Assembly (NCBI GenBank): GCA_017621015.1
Contig: JAGAUC010000007.1
Coordinates: 1-7,349, forward strand
Origin: Clostridia bacterium
GTDB lineage: Bacteria > Bacillota > Clostridia > Oscillospirales > CAG-272
Direction of reading: 5' to 3'
DNA length: 7,349 nucleotides
Shown piece after piece: positions 1-6,815 of the stretch. Numbering within the stretch: the stretch's first letter is position 1; the number at the start of each line of letters is the position of its first letter. Under the pieces are notes generated by a model. The model did no database searches. It was not told the DNA's origin and saw only the letters and a list, made by a program, of their open reading frames with translations. A program made the position numbers and the translations under genes.

Positions 1-999
1 AACCAAAAGGACGTCGCCGCCTTGGCCTCCATTCAAAAGACCAACTATGAAAATGCGCTCGCAGGTGTGGAAAACGGAACCTTCAGCGGTGCGGTCATTT
101 TGCCAAAGGATTATCTCAATGCCATTATGAGCGGCGATTTCGTGCGCGGCAAGGTACTATTATCGGACGGCTCCTTTATTGACGCCTCCCTGATCAGACG
201 CGTGGCAAGAACGGGAGAGGGCCTGATACGCATGGGACAGTACGGCGTATTTGCAGGTGCGTCCGTGGTGGCAAGAAATTCCGAAACGCGCGAGATCTAT
301 GATATGTATATTCTTCAGATCAACGACTCTCTGATGTATGAAGCAAGCACCGCAAACGAACGCTACGTGACCGAGGAGACCACGGCATATTCCTCGTCCA
401 CGCTTCCGCTTGCCGAACATACCGTGCTCCTGATGCTTCTCTCGCTCGCCTCGCTCTCCACACTCTTTTTCTACCGAAGCACCACCGCCGACCTCTCCCC
501 CGCGCTCACCGCAAGGCTTCGCGCATCGGGAGTGGACGCCGCATCCTTTCTTGTACCAAAGATACTTTATAACCTTTTGTTCCGACTTTTTCTCTGCGGC
601 ACGCTTTTGCTTGTGATCTCACGATTTTTCACACTCACACTCACGCCGCTATCTGTTCTGTCCTTTTTGGTGGCCCTTCTTTTGTCGAGCGCACTTGACA
701 CATTTATGGCCGTCTGCCTCGCGGGCAACCGCTTCGGCATCGTCCTGCTTTCGCTCTTTTTCCTTGTGCAGATGTTTTTTGCAGGCGGTATTTTACCCCT
801 GCACTATCTTGCCGACCCCATCGCCGCAATCGGCCGCGTTTTGCCGCTTGGACTTGCCTTCCGCCTTTCCGCGTCACTCCTTGGGGCATCCCTCGCTCCG
901 ATCTCCGCTTTGCTTTTGATGCTGTGGCTGATTCCCCTGTGCTTACTTGGCGTCCACCGCCAAAAATGCATTTGCACGGAAGGAGGTAAATCGGTATGA
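1..999 (+). CDS. ABC-2-type exporter permease subunit, 5' truncated
   Basis: Membrane subunit of an ABC exporter of the ABC-2 / ABC2_membrane_3 type, acting in the cytoplasmic membrane; the exported substrate cannot be read from the sequence. The frame is open from base 1, so the true start and first membrane helix lie outside the window; 332 residues are visible. Visible residues 1-135 form a soluble domain with the pattern typical of these permeases (ALAGVENGTFSGAVILPKDY, an 'x residues-GxxxGAVxxPxDF' segment). Five hydrophobic helices follow at about 140-158, 187-210, 215-240, 245-262 and 297-317. This matches the usual topology of one N-terminal helix, a large external domain and five helices. 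The stop codon overlaps the start of the next permease gene in ATGA, so the two are probably co-translated and form a heterodimer. The ATPase partner is not in view and is probably encoded upstream. A TTG at 22 could be called as a start, but upstream codons continue in frame, so truncation is the better reading. Confidence 0.8.
   Translation, partial: NQKDVAALASIQKTNYENALAGVENGTFSGAVILPKDYLNAIMSGDFVRGKVLLSDGSFIDASLIRRVARTGEGLIRMGQYGVFAGASVVARNSETREIYDMYILQINDSLMYEASTANERYVTEETTAYSSSTLPLAEHTVLLMLLSLASLSTLFFYRSTTADLSPALTARLRASGVDAASFLVPKILYNLLFRLFLCGTLLLVISRFFTLTLTPLSVLSFLVALLLSSALDTFMAVCLAGNRFGIVLLSLFFLVQMFFAGGILPLHYLADPIAAIGRVLPLGLAFRLSASLLGASLAPISALLLMLWLIPLCLLGVHRQKCICTEGGKSV
981..986 (+). 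promoter_or_regulatory. Ribosome binding site of the second permease gene
   Basis: AGGAGG lies inside the 3' end of the upstream permease gene, 9 bases before the ATG at 996. It fixes the start of the downstream gene and supports translational coupling through the ATGA overlap. Confidence 0.85.
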
Positions 1000-2102
1000 G
1001 CTTTGTTTTGCTTGCCTTCAAGCGACTGTGTCGCTCACTCCCCTTCCTTCTGTCATTGCTTTGTCTGACATTGTGTGTAACCGCGAGCCTGTACGCCAAC
1101 CGCGCGATCGAGCCGAGTACCGCAGGCTACGTGGCACTTGGAGAAGGTGAGGAGACCGAGGCCATGCTGATGCGTCTTTCGGGAAAGGGCTTTGTGCGCT
1201 ACCAAACCCAAGAGACGCTCCGCGAGGCCATCGCCCGCGGCGAGATCGACTGCGGCGTGCTTTTCCCCGCCGACCTTGAAGAACGCATCACCTCGGCAAA
1301 CCTTGAAAAAAGCATCCTGTTTTTGAGATCTCCGACGGCACCTCTCCCCGTGCTGTTCCGCCTTGAAATCGTAACCGAGCTTCTCACCTCGGCTTCTCCC
1401 TATTTCAGCACGCCGATTCTGGAAAAGCTTGCTCCGGGTGCCGATCTTGAAGACGAAATCGTAAACAGATACCGCTACGAAACGCAAAACGGCACGGGCT
1501 TTGTGTTTGATGTCGAGACCGTGTCGGGCGAGCCGCCAAAGGAAACGGGCTTTGCCGTTTCTCTTGCCGTAACGGTGCTTTCGATCTTCCTTTTCCTCAT
1601 GCCGCTTTTGCAGGGCTGTCGTCTCTTTCAGCAAAGCTATACCGAGCTTGAAGGACGGCTCGGCAAAAAAACGGCACTACGTACCGTCTTTTTGCCCGAG
1701 GCTCTCACCTCGCTCGTCATGACCTGCCTTTTGCTCTGCCTGCTCCTTCCGCTTGGCGCAAAAATCTCGGGACAGACCGACTTTGCCGCGTGGCTTGTGC
1801 CCGCGCTTACCGCCGCAGTTCTTTCAGCGTCACTCGGTCTTGTTCTTCCCCTTCTTCTGCGCCGCGCCGATTCCTTGCAAATGCTCACCGTTCCCGTGCT
1901 TTTGCTGACGCTTGTGCTCTGCCCTCTGTTTATCAACCTCGCACTTCTTTTCCCGCAGGTAAGCGTGTTCAGATCACTTTTGCCAACCTATTGGATCTTT
2001 GCCGCCAAGGATGCACCGCTTTTGCTTGGCACTATCGCGATCCTCTCCTTGCCGATTGCTTGCTTTGTACTTTATCTTTCAAAATGCAGGACAAAAGATT
2101 GA
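996..2102 (+). CDS. ABC-2-type exporter permease subunit (second of a pair)
   Basis: A complete 368-residue ABC-2 / ABC2_membrane_3-type permease, presumed partner of the gene just upstream. One N-terminal helix (about residues 14-33) is followed by an external domain (about 34-184). Five helices follow at about 185-206, 231-253, 264-287, 297-319 and 339-361, the classic 1+5 topology. The external domain carries AIARGEIDCGVLFPADLEER (79-97 region), which parallels the GAVILPKDY segment of the upstream protein, so the two subunits are diverged paralogues. The ATG is chosen because AGGAGG sits 9 bases upstream and the ATGA overlap is typical of operon partners. I infer that the pair assembles with an ATPase encoded upstream to export a lipid, peptide, drug or ion; nothing here decides which. 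No hairpin terminator is visible after the stop, where the promoter of the next gene begins immediately. Confidence 0.82.
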   Translation: MSFVLLAFKRLCRSLPFLLSLLCLTLCVTASLYANRAIEPSTAGYVALGEGEETEAMLMRLSGKGFVRYQTQETLREAIARGEIDCGVLFPADLEERITSANLEKSILFLRSPTAPLPVLFRLEIVTELLTSASPYFSTPILEKLAPGADLEDEIVNRYRYETQNGTGFVFDVETVSGEPPKETGFAVSLAVTVLSIFLFLMPLLQGCRLFQQSYTELEGRLGKKTALRTVFLPEALTSLVMTCLLLCLLLPLGAKISGQTDFAAWLVPALTAAVLSASLGLVLPLLLRRADSLQMLTVPVLLLTLVLCPLFINLALLFPQVSVFRSLLPTYWIFAAKDAPLLLGTIAILSLPIACFVLYLSKCRTKD

Positions 2103-2127
2103 CAAACCCGTCGGTTCGTGCTAAAAT
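2099..2127 (+). promoter_or_regulatory. Sigma-A-type promoter of the HAD hydrolase gene
   Basis: A perfect -35 box TTGACA (2099-2104) is followed by a 17-base spacer and TAAAAT (2122-2127, 5 of 6 to consensus). Transcription should start near 2134, giving a leader of about 30 bases before the ATG at 2164. The -35 box overlaps the TGA stop (2100-2102) of the upstream permease gene. The HAD gene can therefore be transcribed independently, although read-through from the permease operon is also possible because no terminator separates them. Confidence 0.75.
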
Positions 2128-2150
2128 ATACTGTTACTAAATCACTCTCG

Positions 2151-2158
2151 AAAAGGAA
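2151..2158 (+). promoter_or_regulatory. Ribosome binding site of the HAD hydrolase gene
   Basis: AAAAGGAA lies upstream of the ATG at 2164, with its AGG ending 7 bases before the start. It supports this ATG as the start codon. Confidence 0.65.
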
Positions 2159-2163
2159 CAGTC

Positions 2164-2808
2164 ATGCAACATTCCGCTTATATCTTTGACTTCGACGGCA
2201 CACTCGTCGATTCCATGCCCTACGTTGCCATCGGTGTCAAAAAATTTCTTGCCGACCGCGGCGTCAATTACCCCGAAAACATTATGGAGATCGTTACCCC
2301 TCTCGGTTATCCCGCCTCGGCGGCCTACTATAACGAGCATTTCGGACTCTCAGTCACGGGAGAGGAATACCTCGACGAGCTTCAGGAATATCTCTACCCG
2401 CGTTACCAAAACGAAATTCCGCTCAAGGCAGGTGCCTACGAATATCTGAGGGCACTCAAGGCACGCGGCGCCACGCTCACCGTGCTCACAGCAAGCCCCA
2501 TTCGCTTTGTCAAGCCCTGCTTTGAACGCCTTGGTATTCTTGATTGCTTCACTCACCTTTGGTGCTGCAGCGACTTCGGCATCACGAAATCCAACCCCGA
2601 GATCTATCTTGAGGCGGCAAAACGCCTTTTGGTCGAGCCAAAGGATATCGCCTTCTTTGACGATAGCTTTCACTCGCTCACCGCCGCAAAAGCGGCAGGT
2701 CTTTACACCGTCGGCATTTACGACGAGGTGGCAAAGGCATTTATCAAGGACGTCAAAAGGGTCTCCGACGTCTATCACGAAAGCTTTCTTACCGTAAAGG
2801 ACATTTAA
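2164..2808 (+). CDS. HAD-superfamily hydrolase, subfamily IA (phosphatase / phosphoglucomutase-like)
   Basis: A 214-residue cytoplasmic HAD hydrolase, probably a Mg-dependent phosphatase of the phosphoglycolate phosphatase / beta-phosphoglucomutase type; the substrate cannot be assigned. All four HAD motifs are visible. Motif I is DFDGTLVDS, with the likely nucleophile Asp9 and general acid/base Asp11. Motif II is LTVLTAS (Thr109), motif III is the Lys142 in GITKSNPEIY, and motif IV is IAFFDDS (Asp166-Asp167). Residues about 16-85 between motifs I and II form a helical C1 cap of the usual subfamily IA size, and total length is normal for the family. The start is supported by AAAAGGAA upstream, and Asp9 lies close to the N-terminus as expected. 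It has its own promoter, ends in a hairpin that begins within its stop codon, and converges on the large hydrolase gene. Nothing links its function to either neighbour. Confidence 0.88.
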   Translation: MQHSAYIFDFDGTLVDSMPYVAIGVKKFLADRGVNYPENIMEIVTPLGYPASAAYYNEHFGLSVTGEEYLDELQEYLYPRYQNEIPLKAGAYEYLRALKARGATLTVLTASPIRFVKPCFERLGILDCFTHLWCCSDFGITKSNPEIYLEAAKRLLVEPKDIAFFDDSFHSLTAAKAAGLYTVGIYDEVAKAFIKDVKRVSDVYHESFLTVKDI

Positions 2809-2840
2809 AAAGAGCTTGGTCGCAGGACCAAGCTCTTTTT
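2807..2840. terminator. Bidirectional intrinsic terminator between convergent genes
   Basis: A perfect 15-bp inverted repeat (2807-2821 and 2826-2840) with a 4-base GCAG loop. On the plus strand the 3' arm ends in TTTTT and runs on as ATTTTT, an efficient U-tract for ending the HAD transcript. On the minus strand the 3' arm also ends in five T, followed by AAATG, so it should also end the glycoside hydrolase transcript, whose stop is at 2845-2847. The 5' arm starts inside the TAA stop of the HAD gene. Confidence 0.92.
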
Positions 2841-2844
2841 ATTT

Positions 2845-5800
2845 TTACTGTGCATCAAAGTAATTGACAAGTCCGATGATATGATCGTTCATTGTCTTAA
2901 TCGAGTTAGCAAGCGGCAGATACTGTCCCTTGTAGACAGTCAAAACCGTTTCGGTATATCCGTTCGCGCTCTCCTTCTTTCCTATGAAAAATGCGCTGCC
3001 ATTCAGTCCAACAAGGATCTCATTCTCCTTCGGCGCTGCACTTTCGGGATCCTCCACCTCATAGCTCATCGAGGACAAAAGCTTTCCGTTTTTATCGTAG
3101 GTGTAGATCGAAACGACAGAGTGGAAGGTCGAGTTATAAAGACCCTTGTTGACATTCTGATTAGAGGCAATGCCATCGCCGCTGTAAATCTTTTCATACT
3201 CGCCCACATTGGACGCGTAATAAGTCTTGCCGTCTCCATCCATAAAGGTGAGGGGGCCTGCGTTGGTGCCGTACATCATGGATGCCATATATACCGTCTT
3301 TCCGTTTGACAGCCGGAAAAGGCTCTGATCGTTATCGCGGAAGCGATACCACGTCCATCCCACGCAGGCCTGCGACTCAAGAAGCGCAAGCGTGTAGTGC
3401 TCATAGTAGTCTGCGCGGTTGTGCTGCGTCAGCACCTGAATGCCCGCGCCCACCGAGTTTGCCATCTTATAGCCGTTGGCATCGATCGCGTCCGCGCCCT
3501 TGGAGAAGAACTCAGTCACGATGAAGGGCTTGCCCGTGAAGCGATACAGATTGTTGATGGTGTCGCTCTTGGGGTTGAGACCGCCGTAAAGATTAGCTGT
3601 GATCAGGTCCGTGTAATGTCCTGCGGCTCTGATGATCCACTCCTCCACAAGCGAATTGAGGTTGGCACGCGAGCCGATATACATGTGGTCGGGATCGACA
3701 CTCTTGATTGCCTCGCTCACCACCTTATAGTATCTCGCATACCAGAAGCCAAGGAACTCGCGGCGGATATCGTCTGCCTCGGGTGAATTGCGGAATTTCT
3801 CAAGCGTCGGATAGGGATCATTCATGCGCCTTGCAAGCCAAGTCCACGCCGTTGCATATGAGAAGGCATTGGTTTTCTCGCCTGCGTCAAGCGTGAGGTA
3901 TTTATCCAACATATCCTCATCCGAAGGGAGCTCGTTGTCGGTCGTGTAACCGAGAACACGAGGATTACCGACGTAGCCGCCCGCTGTGATCTGCTCCGAA
4001 ATAATCTTTTGTGCCTCGCGCTCGTAGCCGGGCTCAAAAATACATCTTGTGTTGTTGTGTCCCATCAAGCCGTCACCCGTAAGCGCATTTCTGCCGATCG
4101 TCTTCATATACGCGCCGACTGTACCGAAGTTTACGGCAACCGAAAGTCCGTTCTCCACCGCCAAAAGAGACGCCTCGTCACTTTCAAAGGCCGTATTGAC
4201 GCCGATCGCCATCAAATCCCCTGAAATATTCTCAAAATAATTCTCCTTGGTACCGAATGCACTCAGTACGTAATCCTGCTGATTCATGGTGCCGCGGATC
4301 TTGACCTCGTTCATGCCGACCGCGAAATAGGGATTGCCGAGCGGGTCAATGATGTAAGGTCTGCCGCCGTGATTCTCCACGTGGAAGAAGCCTGTCGCCT
4401 CTCCCGTAAAGCCTGCGTTGGTGATGCCGCCATAGACGTCATATTCGGCAATATGTGACGCGTATTCAGACGAAAGAAACTCATTTGCCGCAATCGTGCC
4501 AAGCGTAGAGAGCGTACGCGCGAAACGGCTCTCTTCCCACTCGTCTACGGGAATCTTGTAATCGTTTTGTGAAGTAGTTCTCCATGCCAGCTGGATCCAA
4601 GGCATCTCCTTTGTGAAGTCGCCCGTAGCCTCGGTAGCACCGTAGCCGTTGGCGTGAAGGCCTTGGATCTCGTGATATACACTGTTTCCATTTTCGTCCT
4701 TGGGCCAGATCTCATCGCGAAGACCGCCAAACCACTCGTCTGCAAGATGCTCGGCATACCCCCAAGGCTCGTGGTCCGCATTCCCCTCATTGTTGTACTT
4801 TTCAAGACCCAGAGGATGCTCGTAGATCGAGCTTACAATCTCAAGATAAGGAATTCTTTCAGGAAGGTCTTCCTTGGAATACAGATAAATAAGCTCACCG
4901 GCATTGCCGCACTCCTTATGCGTCATACGGAAGGCTACGTCAAGCGACCCGTCAGCATTAAGCGGCTGCTCGCGCACATACTGCAAAACGTCCACCGAGA
5001 AAAAGAGCTTATCCTGCACGGTTGATTCCCCAATATACTCGAAGGTGGGAGCCAGCTCCTTTACGTTGGTTCCATTGAGCTCATGCTCGTTCCAATCGGT
5101 ACCCGCACCGTGAACCACGATCTCATTATGAGGCGAGTTGATGCCGCGCACGCAAACGTATACGCGCGCCGAGGCAGCCGTGTCCACGATCTTGGCAAGC
5201 TCGGGAGAGAGCGTAAACTTATAGTAAGCCGCACAAGTCGGATCTGTGCTGGGATCGCCCGAGGTAATGCACTGAAGCGCGTGCTCTGCGCTGAGGTCAT
5301 CCGCCATATAAGATCCCGATAAAAACGTCTCGGTATCGTCACTCACCAAAACCTTGTAAAAGCGCTCGTCAATGCGGGCAAACGAAGGATAACCGTCGGC
5401 ATCCACGTCGCCACTATAGGTAAGAACGGTGGATTTACCATACCTACGGATTCCGTCCATGCCGAGAACGTAGGAGCGAACTACGATCTCAATGTACTCG
5501 TACGCAAGCTCGGCGGGAAGATCCTCGATCTCGATCGCCGCCGCGTAGTTATAGTCGTAAAGCTCTTTGACATTGTATGTTTTTCCGCTATTGTCCTTCA
5601 AGGTCTCATAGATCACCTTGCTTCTGTTTGAGATCGACTCGGCGAGAACGTTGCCTCCCTCGTCCTTCTGAAGCACGAGCACCTCATAACCGATACGGTT
5701 AAACTCGGTGCTGTCGACACCGAGAATGGCGCGAAGCGAGAACACGCCGTCCTTGACCTTAGAGGCCTGATATCCGATGTAGTCAGCCATGCCCGACTTT

Positions 5801-6507
5801 ACCTCATCAACCACTTTCTCCTCCACCTCACCGACCACGTAATTGCTGTCGGTCTTTACAAACAAATTCTTCATTCTTGCACTCCATGAGTAATAGTTGT
5901 CAAAAAAGCGAACGCTCTCGGAAACCGAGACCGACGGATGAAACGGCGAGATATAAAAATCAAGCACCTTTTCTCCATTTACAAGCATCTCACACTGACC
6001 CGTTTTTGGCATGAAGACCACGCGAACGTTGTACCACTCATCCGTCTTAAACTGGAACTCGGTCTTTGAGCCTGCCGAGGTGCCTGTATAAACATAGCCC
6101 TCGCTGTCAAGACGAAGCGCGTTATTAGCGGGGGACTGACCGCCCAAGTTCCAACAAAGGAAGGACAAGGGACGGTCCTCGGGTGTGTACTGCTCGTCAC
6201 GAAGGCCCAATGGGAACGCTTCAAAATAAAAATCTCCCCCCATGGAAAAGGTCTGATAGGTGCCAAGCACATTCTCTTTGTCATAAACGTAAAGAGCTCC
6301 CGTGCTTCCGTTGTGCCAATATAACGAGCCATCGCTCCCCACCTCAATGGTCCAAGCAGGCGAAAGCTTTGTCTCATAGCCCTCCTCGGTTTCGTCCAAA
6401 AAACTCCACGTAAGATCCTCTGCCGATGCCGCAAGCACAGTGCCGATCAGCAACGGAATCAAGATCATAACCCACATGGCCGCTTTTTTGAACCAATCTG
6501 ATTTCAT
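2845..6507 (-). CDS. Secreted multidomain glycoside hydrolase, clan GH-A, beta-agarase (GH50)-like
   Basis: A 1220-residue secreted carbohydrate-active enzyme. Residues 1-29 are a Sec signal peptide (FKK, a hydrophobic core, cleavage after ASA at 29). About 31-218 is a concanavalin/LamG-like beta-sandwich (WYNVRVVF, CEMLVNGEKVLDF). About 240-365 is a beta domain of a type found in clostridial exoproteins (IGYQASKVKDGVFSLRAIL). About 378-558 resembles a CBM96/DNRLRE module (AAYYKFTLS, SARVYVCVRG, PYLEIV). About 565-700 is unassigned. The catalytic barrel runs from about 700 to 1130: PYIIDPLGNPYFAVGMN, GVNTAFESDE, VLGYTTDNEL (acid/base Glu859), HMYIGSRANL (Arg947), KPFIVTEF (nucleophile Glu999) and VGWTWYRFRDND. 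This motif order is that of GH-A beta-agarase-like enzymes, closest to GH50; family and substrate (a beta-linked polysaccharide or glycan) are inference. A beta-rich tail follows, with no LPXTG, SLH or dockerin visible, so it is probably released or held by its binding domains. The ATG is fixed by AAAGGAGG 9 bases upstream. Confidence 0.8.
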   Translation of the reverse strand: MKSDWFKKAAMWVMILIPLLIGTVLAASAEDLTWSFLDETEEGYETKLSPAWTIEVGSDGSLYWHNGSTGALYVYDKENVLGTYQTFSMGGDFYFEAFPLGLRDEQYTPEDRPLSFLCWNLGGQSPANNALRLDSEGYVYTGTSAGSKTEFQFKTDEWYNVRVVFMPKTGQCEMLVNGEKVLDFYISPFHPSVSVSESVRFFDNYYSWSARMKNLFVKTDSNYVVGEVEEKVVDEVKSGMADYIGYQASKVKDGVFSLRAILGVDSTEFNRIGYEVLVLQKDEGGNVLAESISNRSKVIYETLKDNSGKTYNVKELYDYNYAAAIEIEDLPAELAYEYIEIVVRSYVLGMDGIRRYGKSTVLTYSGDVDADGYPSFARIDERFYKVLVSDDTETFLSGSYMADDLSAEHALQCITSGDPSTDPTCAAYYKFTLSPELAKIVDTAASARVYVCVRGINSPHNEIVVHGAGTDWNEHELNGTNVKELAPTFEYIGESTVQDKLFFSVDVLQYVREQPLNADGSLDVAFRMTHKECGNAGELIYLYSKEDLPERIPYLEIVSSIYEHPLGLEKYNNEGNADHEPWGYAEHLADEWFGGLRDEIWPKDENGNSVYHEIQGLHANGYGATEATGDFTKEMPWIQLAWRTTSQNDYKIPVDEWEESRFARTLSTLGTIAANEFLSSEYASHIAEYDVYGGITNAGFTGEATGFFHVENHGGRPYIIDPLGNPYFAVGMNEVKIRGTMNQQDYVLSAFGTKENYFENISGDLMAIGVNTAFESDEASLLAVENGLSVAVNFGTVGAYMKTIGRNALTGDGLMGHNNTRCIFEPGYEREAQKIISEQITAGGYVGNPRVLGYTTDNELPSDEDMLDKYLTLDAGEKTNAFSYATAWTWLARRMNDPYPTLEKFRNSPEADDIRREFLGFWYARYYKVVSEAIKSVDPDHMYIGSRANLNSLVEEWIIRAAGHYTDLITANLYGGLNPKSDTINNLYRFTGKPFIVTEFFSKGADAIDANGYKMANSVGAGIQVLTQHNRADYYEHYTLALLESQACVGWTWYRFRDNDQSLFRLSNGKTVYMASMMYGTNAGPLTFMDGDGKTYYASNVGEYEKIYSGDGIASNQNVNKGLYNSTFHSVVSIYTYDKNGKLLSSMSYEVEDPESAAPKENEILVGLNGSAFFIGKKESANGYTETVLTVYKGQYLPLANSIKTMNDHIIGLVNYFDAQ

Positions 6508-6516
6508 TGGATTTTT

Positions 6517-6524
6517 CCTCCTTT
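6517..6524 (-). promoter_or_regulatory. Ribosome binding site of the glycoside hydrolase gene
   Basis: Read on the minus strand this is AAAGGAGG, a near-perfect Shine-Dalgarno sequence, 9 bases before the ATG at 6507-6505. It fixes the start directly before a clear signal peptide. Confidence 0.88.
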
Positions 6525-6526
6525 AA

Positions 6527-6554
6527 ATGATAGCGTTCTTTTGATTTTTGTAAA
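6527..6554 (-). promoter_or_regulatory. Candidate sigma-A promoter of the glycoside hydrolase gene
   Basis: On the minus strand TTTACA (6554-6549, 5 of 6 to TTGACA) is followed by a 16-base spacer and TATCAT (6532-6527, 5 of 6 to TATAAT). It is the best box pair in the gap, but it would start the transcript around 6520-6524, at the Shine-Dalgarno itself, giving a very short leader. Weaker alternatives lie upstream: TTGTCC/TATGAT (6645-6640 and 6620-6615, spacer 19) and ATGAGA/GATAAT (6715-6710 and 6691-6686, spacer 18). Confidence 0.4.
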
Positions 6555-6762
6555 GGGGTATGTCGTTTTTTTGTTGGAAATTTCGGTTTTTGATCTGTTT
6601 TCCCTGTTTATTTTATCATATCCGTCAGGCCATGTCTTTGGACAATGTTCAAAAATTTTTGCAGATTCTTAAACGTTTCGTTTGTATTATCCTTTTTTAT
6701 TTTAACACTTCTCATTCTCTTGTAAAGGTAAGATATAGCAAAAAAATAGTATTTTTCAGCAA
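6555..6762. other. AT-rich non-coding stretch upstream of the glycoside hydrolase
   Basis: Within the gap of about 308 bases between the hydrolase start (6507) and the ATPase stop (6816), this part is AT-rich with many T and A runs and holds no convincing gene on either strand. It contains two weak minus-strand promoter-like pairs and an 8-bp palindrome AAACGTTT (6671-6678). The palindrome would lie at about +1 to +8 of the upstream candidate promoter ATGAGA/GATAAT. Central-CG palindromes are typical of LacI-family operators, which often control glycan-use genes, but a single short copy is weak evidence. Confidence 0.4.
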
Positions 6763-6796
6763 AACCCCCTCGCCAACTATGGTTGGCGAGGGGGTT
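6763..6796 (-). terminator. GC-rich hairpin, probable terminator of the P-type ATPase gene
   Basis: A perfect 15-bp inverted repeat (6763-6777 and 6782-6796) with a 4-base loop. It lies about 20 bases after the ATPase stop codon (6818-6816) on the minus strand. In that direction the 3' arm ends in GGGGG followed by only TTTT and then GCTG, a short U-tract. Terminator is the best reading from position and stability; a dispersed palindromic repeat that also serves as a terminator is an alternative. Confidence 0.7.
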
Positions 6797-6815
6797 CGCT
6801 TATTTTATTCTAAGA

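Noticed and set aside
22..24. TTG as start of the first permease
   Set aside because: The frame is open to base 1, there is no Shine-Dalgarno sequence before it, and the protein would lack the N-terminal helix expected for the family.
1053..1634. Minus-strand open frame of 193 codons antisense to the second permease
   Set aside because: It is low-complexity and rich in Arg, Lys and Gly, has no family resemblance, and the plus-strand frame encodes a clear six-helix permease.
2350..2778. Minus-strand open frame of 142 codons antisense to the HAD gene
   Set aside because: It is a shadow of the HAD coding frame, which has all four catalytic motifs on the opposite strand.
4654..5025. Plus-strand open frame of 123 codons antisense to the glycoside hydrolase
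   Set aside because: It lies wholly within the well-supported hydrolase gene and has no ribosome binding site or recognisable domain.
6669..6682. CcpA cre site around AAACGTTT
   Set aside because: The flanking bases do not fit the TGxAAxCGxTxxCA consensus outside the central CG; only a generic LacI-type half-site resemblance remains.
6742..6756. AAAAATA-G-TATTTTT near-palindrome
   Set aside because: A one-base loop cannot form a hairpin and the symmetry is expected in such AT-rich sequence.
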